The notes under the pieces were generated by a model that was not told the origin of the DNA, ran no database searches, and saw only the letters and a list, made by a program, of their open reading frames with translations. A stretch of DNA of 21,777 nucleotides, from contig CALBGF010000095.1 of NCBI GenBank assembly GCA_937893635.1, positions 1 to 21,777 of the forward strand, given 5' to 3'. Positions 15,834-21,777 of the stretch are shown here, in pieces; positions within the stretch are counted from its first letter, which is position 1, and each line of letters starts with the position of its first letter. The DNA is from an uncultured Mollicutes bacterium. Lineage in GTDB: Bacteria; Bacillota_I; Bacilli_A; RFN20; CAG-826. The position numbers were made by a program, and so were the translations under genes.

Positions 15834-17033
15834 ATGAAAATATTAATCGTTAGTCAACATTATTTTCCTGAGCCTTTTTCCATTACCACAATCGCGGAAT
15901 ACTTAGTAAAAAAAGGCCATGATGTTACTGTTTTAACTGGAAAACCTAATTATGGATATTATCGTATAGTACCTGGATATGAACATCTTGATTATGAAAT
16001 TTTAAATGGTGTTAAGATTTATCGTGTAAACGTTATTCCTAGAAAAGGAACAAAAATGTCAATTGTAAAAAACTATTTATCTTTCTGGAGAAATGCCAAA
16101 AGAAAAGTTAATAAATTAGATGATGATTTTGATGTTGTTTATTCGATGTCTTTATCGCCAGTTATATCAATTTCTCCAGCAATAAAGTATGCTAAAAAGC
16201 ATAAAATAAAACATGTTTTACATTGTTTGGATTTATGGCCAGAATCTGTAGTTATAACAGGTATTACTAAGCACGGAACATTATTTTATAACTTGTTATT
16301 AATATGGTCCAAAAAAATCTATCACGCCATTGATAGAATTTTAGTATCATCACCTAGTTTTATTGAATATTTTGATGATGTTATAAAAATCAAAGATGAA
16401 AATATATGTAAGTTTGTTCCTCAACCGACATTAGAAACAAACATTATTAATGAAAATTATTTTGAATATGATAAAGAATATTTAAATTTTGTATACTGTG
16501 GAAATATCGGAAAACTACAAAATATTCCTAATTTAATAGAAGCAATTAAAATATTATCTTCAAAAATGAAAATACGTTTTTATATAATTGGTTTAGGAAC
16601 CCTTAAAGATTACTTAATCGAAAAAATATCGGAATATAAGTTAGAAAATAATATTATTTATTTAGGCGCTAAGCCAGCAAGCGTAGCAAGAACATATTTT
16701 AAAAACGCGGATGCTTTATATTTAGGATTAAAAGATGAGGGATTTGTTGGGAAAACAATTCCTAATAAACTTACTTTTTATATGCAAAATGCTAAACCAA
16801 TTATTGCCTCTATTGGTGGAGATGCTAAACAAGTATTATTAGAAAGTAAAGGTGCGGTTACTTGTGATAATAGCGTTGAAGGTATTACAAAAGCATTTGA
16901 ACAATTCAAAGAACTAGATGGGCCAAGTAAAGAAAAGATGGGCCTAAATAATCTTGAATATTTTAAAAAACATTTTGATAATGAAATAGTTTTAAACAAA
17001 ATAGAAGAAGAATTAAAAAAACATTGCAATTAA
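15834..17033 (+). CDS. GT4 glycosyltransferase, WbuB-like
   Basis: This is a 399-residue, two-domain GT-B fold glycosyltransferase. The N-terminal acceptor domain begins MKILIVSQHYFPEP and has the GHDVTVLTGKPNYG and HCLDLWPES segments typical of WbuB-type enzymes. The C-terminal donor-binding domain has YCGNIGKLQNI (about 222-232) and the nucleotide-sugar motif VGKTIPNKLTFYMQNAKPIIAS, where the usual PSK is PNK. It is expected to add a hexose or deoxyhexose from a nucleotide donor to a lipid-linked oligosaccharide on the cytoplasmic side. ATG 15834 has AAGGTGGTGAT at the right distance; the in-frame GTG at 15822 lies within that SD and is rejected. The 3' end shares four bases with the convergent gene at 17030. 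Confidence 0.88.
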   Translation: MKILIVSQHYFPEPFSITTIAEYLVKKGHDVTVLTGKPNYGYYRIVPGYEHLDYEILNGVKIYRVNVIPRKGTKMSIVKNYLSFWRNAKRKVNKLDDDFDVVYSMSLSPVISISPAIKYAKKHKIKHVLHCLDLWPESVVITGITKHGTLFYNLLLIWSKKIYHAIDRILVSSPSFIEYFDDVIKIKDENICKFVPQPTLETNIINENYFEYDKEYLNFVYCGNIGKLQNIPNLIEAIKILSSKMKIRFYIIGLGTLKDYLIEKISEYKLENNIIYLGAKPASVARTYFKNADALYLGLKDEGFVGKTIPNKLTFYMQNAKPIIASIGGDAKQVLLESKGAVTCDNSVEGITKAFEQFKELDGPSKEKMGLNNLEYFKKHFDNEIVLNKIEEELKKHCN

Positions 17034-17044
17034 GCAATGTTTTT
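17015..17044. terminator. Bidirectional terminator with both stop codons in its loop
   Basis: AAAAACATTGC (17017-17027) pairs perfectly with GCAATGTTTTT (17034-17044), an 11-bp stem with loop AATTAA (17028-17033). The loop holds the TAA of the plus-strand GT4 gene (17031-17033) and the TAA of the minus-strand gene (complement of 17030-17032). A-runs and T-runs on each side give a U-tract in both directions, so the terminator is built from the last codons of both genes. Confidence 0.88.
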
Positions 17045-18169
17045 AATTAAATCAACTATTTTTTTACCAACTTCACTAATTGTATAATTTTTATTTATAA
17101 CTTCATGAGCGGAATTAACAATTTTTTCTTTTTCTTCATTAGTCATAGCAAAAACTTTTTCTATTGCTTCAGCCATATCAAATTCGTTATCTTTAACCCA
17201 GATAATTGAATCACCAAAAACTTCTTTTAATCGAGTGTGATATGTGGATATTGTAATAGCATTACTACCAGCATATTCAAATACTTTTGAAGGAATGCAA
17301 TACTCATCCATTTCTTTAGTAAAAGGACGAGGATTTATATTTATAGTAGCGTGATTTTGATAATGTTGTAATTCATTTTGTGATAAAGTAGAAAGATATA
17401 TAATAAGATGATGTGATCTTATTGATTTTTTTACAATATATTCTTGTAATGGCCCAGCGCCAGCAATAAGTAATTTAGCGTCAATATCACTATTTAAAAA
17501 AGCATTAATTAAAGTTTTAACACCATATTTAGAATATAGTGACCCGCCAAAAAAGATATACGGATCCTTGGTGACTAAATGACCATTTATTGGCTCTTTT
17601 TTTTCGAAAATTCCATCAATTATAGTAAATGGTTTTTTATTTACATTTACTAATTCATTTAATGCTTTGGTTAAACAAATATAGCCATCAAATTTAGCGG
17701 CATTTTGTAATGTTTTTTTAATATATACTTTTTTAACATTTGATAGCATATTAGGATTATCAGTGAATATTCCAATGATCTTTACTAGATGTTTTTTTGC
17801 AAATGATAGACAGGCATCGGTTAATGTTATATTCATTCCATCAACAATTATCATAACATCTTTATCTTTGCCAATTAATTGTTTTAATTTAGAAGTTAAA
17901 TTGTGTTTTAAAGAAAAATAACGCAAAAATTTGCTTTTGTTACTTTTTATATAATGGTATTTAATGTAATCCTCACTAACCACGTCTTTTTCTAAAGAAA
18001 GTAGTGCGTTAGCGCTACTAAGAACATCGACATTCATATAACTAGCGCACGCTCTTATTAAGGCATGATGAAAATTTTGATTGCTAGGATTGCTATTAAA
18101 ATTGATTTCCTTAACAGCTTTTTCAAAATCAAAACTTGTTATGGATGTTGTAACATAAATAATTCTCAT
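17030..18169 (-). CDS. GT4-like glycosyltransferase
   Basis: This is a 379-residue GT-B fold glycosyltransferase. The N-terminal domain (MRIIYVTTSI) is divergent. The C-terminal donor domain shows PYIFFGGSLYSKYGVKTLINAFL (about 207-229), KLLIAGAGPLQEYI, and the donor-binding segment MDEYCIPSKVFEYAGSNAITIST (about 291-313), with the Glu/Ser/Lys-Glu pattern of family 4. No signal or membrane helix is seen, so it is likely cytosolic or peripheral at the membrane. Its ATG overlaps the TGA of the upstream glycosyltransferase gene (ATGA, 18166-18169), so the two are translated as a coupled pair and probably add consecutive sugars to the same glycan. Donor and linkage cannot be assigned. Confidence 0.82.
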   Translation of the reverse strand: MRIIYVTTSITSFDFEKAVKEINFNSNPSNQNFHHALIRACASYMNVDVLSSANALLSLEKDVVSEDYIKYHYIKSNKSKFLRYFSLKHNLTSKLKQLIGKDKDVMIIVDGMNITLTDACLSFAKKHLVKIIGIFTDNPNMLSNVKKVYIKKTLQNAAKFDGYICLTKALNELVNVNKKPFTIIDGIFEKKEPINGHLVTKDPYIFFGGSLYSKYGVKTLINAFLNSDIDAKLLIAGAGPLQEYIVKKSIRSHHLIIYLSTLSQNELQHYQNHATININPRPFTKEMDEYCIPSKVFEYAGSNAITISTYHTRLKEVFGDSIIWVKDNEFDMAEAIEKVFAMTNEEKEKIVNSAHEVINKNYTISEVGKKIVDLIKNIA

Positions 18170-19275
18170 TTTTCGAATTCCTTTAATATTTCTAAATGTG
18201 TTGTAATCATTTTCTCAATAGTATTTTCTTTTGAGGTATTTAAACAATTGTTTTGATCAATTTTGTTAATAAGATTTTGCATAATATCTAATATATTGTC
18301 CTTGCCTGATATATCGACAATAAATCCGTTATAGTTATTAGTAATTAAATTATATGAAGATACAATACGATTAGAGGCAATTGTTGGTAATCCTTGTGAT
18401 AAAGCTTCATTGATCATATGACCATATATATCTTCTTTAGATAAAGAAATAAAATAATCAAAACAATGTAAAAATTTTAATAAACTAGGTTGTTTTTTAA
18501 AAGGAATAATTTTAACACGATTTTCCATATTATGTTTTTTTATAAACTCTTTATATTTATTCTCTTCTTCACCAGATCCCACTAAAGTTAAGTGATTATA
18601 ATTAGGTAATTTAGCAAATAATTCAAGCAAAAGCATATTGTTTTTGCGGTCAATAAATTGTCCAAAAGTTACAAAATAATGTTTAAAATCATTAGGTAAA
18701 CCATTCTTTTCTCTTTCTAATTGCTTTTCTTTTAGAGTTAAAGGAGCATTAAGAATATCATTTTCATAAATAGTGGAATAAATATAATTATAAATTTTTT
18801 CTTTATTTGCACCGTAATAAACTAAAAATTCATCAGATTTTTGGCAAGGAGAAAAATATATACTGGCATTTGAAATAAGATAAGTTTTTAACTCTTTTTT
18901 AATATTTTTTTCAACACGATGAATAACACCACCATTAACATAAAGTACATATTTTATTTTGTGTTTAATCATATAATTTATGGCGATGATTTCAGAAAGT
19001 GTTGAATATCCATTCATGATAATTAAATCATAATTTTTATGATTTTTTTTGATAAATCTTTTTAATGCAAAACTAAAATGATTTTCTTCACCAAAGTAAA
19101 TTCCTTTTAAAAATTTTACATTGAAGTTACATTCTTCTTTGTAATAAAAATCTTTTGGTCTATTAGAATTACTCTTGCGTTCAAAGATAACGTCAAGTTC
19201 ATAAAATTTAGCAATTTCATTTAATAAATTTATTTTATATGGGGCTGGGTGATTAAAAACAAAAAGTATTTTCAT
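18166..19275 (-). CDS. GT4 family glycosyltransferase
   Basis: This is a 369-residue GT-B glycosyltransferase starting MKILFVFNHPAPYKINLLNEIAK. The donor domain includes VTFGQFIDRKNNMLLLELFAKLP, HLTLVGSGEEENKYKEF and SKEDIYGHMINEALSQGLPTIASN. In the last motif the first Glu of the usual E-x7-E is Asp. I chose ATG at 19275. An in-frame TTG at 19287 would add four residues but sits only 2 nt from AGGAG, while the ATG is about 14 nt away, so neither spacing is ideal and the start is uncertain. It ends in TGA overlapping the next ATG, the one clear use of UGA as stop in the window. A -10 like TATAAT is on the complement of 19301-19306. Confidence 0.85.
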   Translation of the reverse strand: MKILFVFNHPAPYKINLLNEIAKFYELDVIFERKSNSNRPKDFYYKEECNFNVKFLKGIYFGEENHFSFALKRFIKKNHKNYDLIIMNGYSTLSEIIAINYMIKHKIKYVLYVNGGVIHRVEKNIKKELKTYLISNASIYFSPCQKSDEFLVYYGANKEKIYNYIYSTIYENDILNAPLTLKEKQLEREKNGLPNDFKHYFVTFGQFIDRKNNMLLLELFAKLPNYNHLTLVGSGEEENKYKEFIKKHNMENRVKIIPFKKQPSLLKFLHCFDYFISLSKEDIYGHMINEALSQGLPTIASNRIVSSYNLITNNYNGFIVDISGKDNILDIMQNLINKIDQNNCLNTSKENTIEKMITTHLEILKEFEK

Positions 19276-19300
19276 TGGCTTTAGCAAGTCTCCTAGGCAT

Positions 19301-19345
19301 ATTATACAACAAATTATAAAAATATTTATAAAATATTTCTATAAT
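19301..19345. promoter_or_regulatory. Divergent promoter region (glycosyltransferase pair / membrane protein-ung)
   Basis: This intergenic stretch is extremely AT-rich. Candidate -10 boxes are TATAAT on the complement of 19301-19306 (for the minus-strand glycosyltransferases) and TATAAT at 19340-19345 (for the plus-strand membrane protein). Neither has a convincing -35 at 16-18 bp. The assignments rest on position and the -10 match only. Confidence 0.4.
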
Positions 19346-19390
19346 CATTATGAAAAATAGTTTATCATATAAAAAAGGAGTGTGAGCAAA

Positions 19391-20695
19391 ATGAAAAAAT
19401 GGATATTTCCCTTAGTGCTTATTATTGTGGATTTAATTTTTGCTATTTTGTTTATGACTCCAAGTATTGTTAAGGTACTTCCACAGTTTTTATTATGGAT
19501 TCGTGATTTAACTATTATTGTTTTGAGTGCTGTAAGCAAGTTGCTGCATCTTCCAACTTTTGTTGATGATGGTCAAATAAATAATGTAATTGCTAATTCA
19601 ATTAGTTTCTTTATCATTACTTTTTTAATCCTAATAATTTATTTTGTGATTTACTTTATCGTTTTAAAAACTAAAAAAACAAAAGTTAAAAGTGTTGAAA
19701 AAGAAGAAATTATTTTACCAAAAAGTGAATTTGATCCAATTTTATTTGAAAAGCGTGTTCCAATTTTTAGATTAGTATTTATGTGGATTCCACTTAATCT
19801 ATGGATATTGTATTTTTTCTTATTAAATTCTTATGATTTACAAGAAGGATTTAAAAAAAATGCTCCGGGTTTATATGCTGTATTCGAACAAAATATTTCA
19901 TTCTATAATTATAATGCCCGTCCATTATTTGAAAAAGACGATGCTATAAAATTTGCTATATTGATTATTGGTTTAGTTGCTGTAGCTTTCTTATATTGGA
20001 TGATTTTTTCAATGATTGCTATTATTTTAAAAAAGCCAATTGCTAAAGCAAAAGCAAAGCGTGCTTTAAGAGATCATGAACGCCGAGTTAATTCTATTCA
20101 AGGAGAAGAAACATTTGTGGAAACAAGTGATATCTTAAGCCATGCTAAATTCGTTCATAGTAAATCAATTGTCGAAACTATTGCCACAATTGATATTAAA
20201 CAGATAAATGAAGATAATAAAAACAAACAAAATTATTTTGATGATTTAGCTCATGGTATAGTGGATTTGGGAGTAGAAGAAAGACATCAACTTCATGAAG
20301 TTGCAAAGCCAATTACAGAAAAGAAACCATTAAGAGTAATTTTGTCATCATTAGATAAGACTGTTTCTTTAAATGAACATGATGGTATTGAAATGAAACA
20401 AGAGGACAAGAGCAAAGAAATTGCTAATGAAAATGATACTAAAAAAATTGCTTTTGATGATAAATTTGATGTTTTAAAACAAAATGAAGAAGTAAAAGAA
20501 GACATTCCAAATAATAGTGAAGAAAAAGTAGAAAATAATGAAGAGTCGAAAGAAATAGTGGTTAAACCACTTACACCTAACAAACTTCGAAAACCAGTAA
20601 AAGTGTCACCAGTAACACCAAAACATATTCCCTTAAAAGATTTAGTAGATGATAATGAAGTTATTGATTTAGAAAGTAGTGATAAAAATGATTAA
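19391..20695 (+). CDS. Multi-spanning membrane protein with long acidic cytoplasmic tail, unknown function
   Basis: This is a 434-residue protein. About five hydrophobic helices (roughly residues 3-22, 32-52, 67-92, 123-146 and 184-212) are followed by a basic stop-transfer (KKPIAKAKAKRALRDHERR) and a tail of about 215 residues. The tail is rich in Glu, Asp, Lys and Asn with little predicted order, ending in a Pro/Lys segment (LTPNKLRKPVKVSPVTPKHIPLKDL) and an acidic tip. I recognise no family. ATG 19391 is 10 nt after GGAG (19377-19380); GTG 19382 is too close to that SD. The gene overlaps ung by 8 nt, so the two are cotranscribed. The tail could recruit cytosolic partners, but no specific role is supported. 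Confidence 0.72.
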   Translation: MKKWIFPLVLIIVDLIFAILFMTPSIVKVLPQFLLWIRDLTIIVLSAVSKLLHLPTFVDDGQINNVIANSISFFIITFLILIIYFVIYFIVLKTKKTKVKSVEKEEIILPKSEFDPILFEKRVPIFRLVFMWIPLNLWILYFFLLNSYDLQEGFKKNAPGLYAVFEQNISFYNYNARPLFEKDDAIKFAILIIGLVAVAFLYWMIFSMIAIILKKPIAKAKAKRALRDHERRVNSIQGEETFVETSDILSHAKFVHSKSIVETIATIDIKQINEDNKNKQNYFDDLAHGIVDLGVEERHQLHEVAKPITEKKPLRVILSSLDKTVSLNEHDGIEMKQEDKSKEIANENDTKKIAFDDKFDVLKQNEEVKEDIPNNSEEKVENNEESKEIVVKPLTPNKLRKPVKVSPVTPKHIPLKDLVDDNEVIDLESSDKND

Positions 20696-21350
20696 TACTT
20701 GGGAAGAATTATTTGAACAAATTAAAGGAAAAGATTATGCAAAAAAAATTAATGCTATTTTAAATCAAGAATACGCAACACACACTATTTTTCCACCACG
20801 AAATATGATGTTTAATGCTTTTAAGTATACGCCTCTTAAAGAAGTAAAAGTAGTAATAATTGGTCAAGATCCATATCACGAAGATCGTCAAGCTATGGGA
20901 TTGTCTTTTTCTGTCCCTAAAGGAGTGGCTTTACCACCATCTTTAATTAATATATATAAGGAAATAGAAAATAATTTTGGTTATAAGATGAATTATTCTA
21001 ATGGTGATTTAACTTATCTAGCTAAGCAAGGCGTTTTATTATTAAACACAATACTTACTGTGCGAAAATCAATACCACTATCGCATCAAAATATTGGCTA
21101 TGATTTATTTGTTCAAGATATATTAAAAACCATTGACGAACAAAATCAACCAATTGTGTTTTTACTTTGGGGAAATTACGCTCGTGGGTTAAAAAAATAT
21201 TTACATAATCCTAATCATTTGATTTTAGAATCAACCCATCCTTCGCCACTATCTGCGAATAGAGGAGGATTTTTTAATCAAAATCACTTTTTAAAAGCTA
21301 ATAATTATTTAGTTAACCATGGACTTAAGCCAATTAATTGGCAAAATTAA
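20688..21350 (+). CDS. ung: Uracil-DNA glycosylase, family 1
   Basis: This enzyme removes uracil from DNA by cleaving the N-glycosidic bond, starting base-excision repair. The family-1 signature GQDPYH is at residues 59-64, with Asp61 the general base. Further hallmarks are GLSFSVP, the LLLNTILTVR strand, VFLLWGNYA, and the active-site loop HPSPLSA starting at His184. Length is 220 residues, as expected for bacterial Ung. ATG 20688 gives the usual short N-terminus; a GTG at 20679 would add three residues. It starts inside the end of the membrane protein gene (ATGATTAA, 20688-20695) and has only a weak SD, so translation probably depends on coupling to the gene before it. The last codons include a perfect 14-bp palindrome (21329-21342), probably by chance. 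Confidence 0.96.
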   Translation: MINTWEELFEQIKGKDYAKKINAILNQEYATHTIFPPRNMMFNAFKYTPLKEVKVVIIGQDPYHEDRQAMGLSFSVPKGVALPPSLINIYKEIENNFGYKMNYSNGDLTYLAKQGVLLLNTILTVRKSIPLSHQNIGYDLFVQDILKTIDEQNQPIVFLLWGNYARGLKKYLHNPNHLILESTHPSPLSANRGGFFNQNHFLKANNYLVNHGLKPINWQN

Positions 21351-21451
21351 GATTTAAAAAGAATAAAAATTTTAGATTAAAAAAATTAGAGCAAACTGTA
21401 AGGATTTAAATTAGATCACTTCCACATAAATGTCAAATTGTGTCTACTTTA

Positions 21452-21559
21452 TTAATAGCACTTCAAAATATCAGTTTGTTCTTTGCCAATTTTCTTTTTA
21501 ACTTCATCTAATAGATAGGAGAAACCACCAAGTTTTTTATAATATTTTTTATTAATCAT
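21452..21559 (-). CDS. Possible 35-residue small protein or gene fragment
   Basis: On the minus strand an ATG at 21559 opens a 35-codon frame ending in TAA at 21452. It is preceded by TAGGAGTTG about 9 nt upstream, a better SD than a random ORF would usually have. The product is basic (it begins MINKKYYKKLGGFSYLLDEV) and probably helical. It may be a genuine small protein or the N-terminal stub of a degraded gene, since codon-like sequence also exists upstream. I recognise no family. Confidence 0.35.
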   Translation of the reverse strand: MINKKYYKKLGGFSYLLDEVKKKIGKEQTDILKCY

Positions 21560-21711
21560 AATTTTCAACTCCTATTTTCGCTCTTATTATTACATCTTTT
21601 TTTTGCTTCTTCAATATTCTTTACTTGATAATAACATTGTTTAAAAGCAATAATTTTTTATTTACATACTATTATTAAATTGCTTTTTGGTAAATTACAC
21701 TTTTTGCGAAA

Positions 21712-21747
21712 GAAAAAGCTCACAGAAAAAATTCCGTGAGCTTTTTC
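21712..21747. terminator. Bidirectional intrinsic terminator
   Basis: GAAAAAGCTCAC (21712-21723) pairs perfectly with GTGAGCTTTTTC (21736-21747), a 12-bp stem. After one A-C mismatch the stem can continue through GAA/TTC. A- and T-runs are inside the stem arms, giving U-rich 3' ends in both directions. It could end the ung transcript or a gene entering from the right. Confidence 0.8.
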
Positions 21748-21777
21748 ATCACCATTTAAAAATGCAATTAGAAATCT

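Larger units (their letters stand above)
21351..21777. other. Mostly non-coding AT-rich tail with possible gene remnants
   Basis: No long ORF exists on either strand. Between 21580 and 21680 the minus strand has about 30 open codons (reading KQCYYQVKNIEEAKKRCNNKS) without a start codon, which could be the remains of a decayed gene or chance. A 35-codon ORF (21452-21559) and a strong hairpin (21712-21747) are listed separately. I see no tRNA, rRNA or clear insertion-sequence ends here. Confidence 0.5.

Noticed and set aside
16778..17029. Antisense ORF of 83 codons opposite the WbuB-like gene
   Set aside because: It overlaps a well-supported glycosyltransferase and has no ribosome-binding site or recognisable product.
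18166..18168. Mycoplasma-type genetic code (UGA as Trp)
   Set aside because: Trp is encoded by TGG throughout. The TGA at 18166 ends a full-length glycosyltransferase in a normal ATGA overlap, so the standard code fits.
21329..21342. Perfect palindrome GCCAATTAATTGGC at the 3' end of ung
   Set aside because: It lies within coding sequence for the ordinary Ung C-terminus, has no promoter or U-run next to it, and is AT-rich in the centre, so chance is the simplest reading.
21441..21460. TGTCTACTTTAT as an insertion-sequence end
   Set aside because: No matching inverted copy, target duplication or transposase frame is present in the remaining sequence.

Overview
The window is a strongly AT-rich stretch of bacterial chromosome. 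It has closely packed genes, good GGAGG or GGTGAT-type Shine-Dalgarno sequences, lipoprotein signal peptides with lipoboxes, no outer-membrane functions, and an Ami/Opp-type peptide transporter. This points to a low-GC Gram-positive lineage (Bacillota, possibly a gut Bacilli, Erysipelotrichia or RF39-like clade). UGG encodes Trp throughout. UGA is used as a stop at least once, at the ATGA overlap near 18166, so the code appears standard. The lineage is inferred from style and family resemblance, not from a marker gene.

Layout. (1) Positions 1-3043, plus strand: the 3' end of a COG2509-type FAD-dependent dehydrogenase, a GT-D-like glycosyltransferase candidate with a TTG start, and a polytopic Wzy/O-antigen-ligase-like membrane protein, closed by a bidirectional terminator. 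(2) Positions 3115-4813, minus strand: a TupA-like ATP-grasp gene followed 10 nt later by an unrecognised beta-rich lipoprotein. They read divergently from a small three-helix membrane protein (4921-5262) across a symmetric promoter region. (3) Positions 5263-14227: a complete oligopeptide ABC transporter operon in the order binding protein, permease B, permease C, ATPase D, ATPase F, followed by a membrane-anchored BspA-type leucine-rich repeat protein that overlaps the last ATPase gene. The promoter has a perfect 14-bp palindrome between its -35 and -10 boxes, and a hairpin separates the binding-protein gene from the rest. (4) Positions 14274-19275: a Wzx-type flippase (minus), a WbuB-like GT4 glycosyltransferase (plus), and two more GT4 glycosyltransferases (minus, ATGA-coupled). 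(5) Positions 19391-21350: a multi-spanning membrane protein with a long acidic cytoplasmic tail, overlapping the uracil-DNA glycosylase gene ung. (6) Positions 21351-21777: mostly non-coding, with a 35-codon minus-strand ORF and a strong hairpin.

Together these suggest a surface-polysaccharide toolkit (flippase, polymerase or ligase, several glycosyltransferases, ATP-grasp modifier, lipoprotein), scattered in short units of alternating orientation and interrupted by a peptide-uptake operon. No initiating sugar-phosphate transferase, nucleotide-sugar synthesis gene, chain-length regulator or dedicated transcription factor is visible. The most unusual features are the peptide transporter operon that carries its own LRR surface protein and palindromic promoter, and the palindrome-dense region in front of it.
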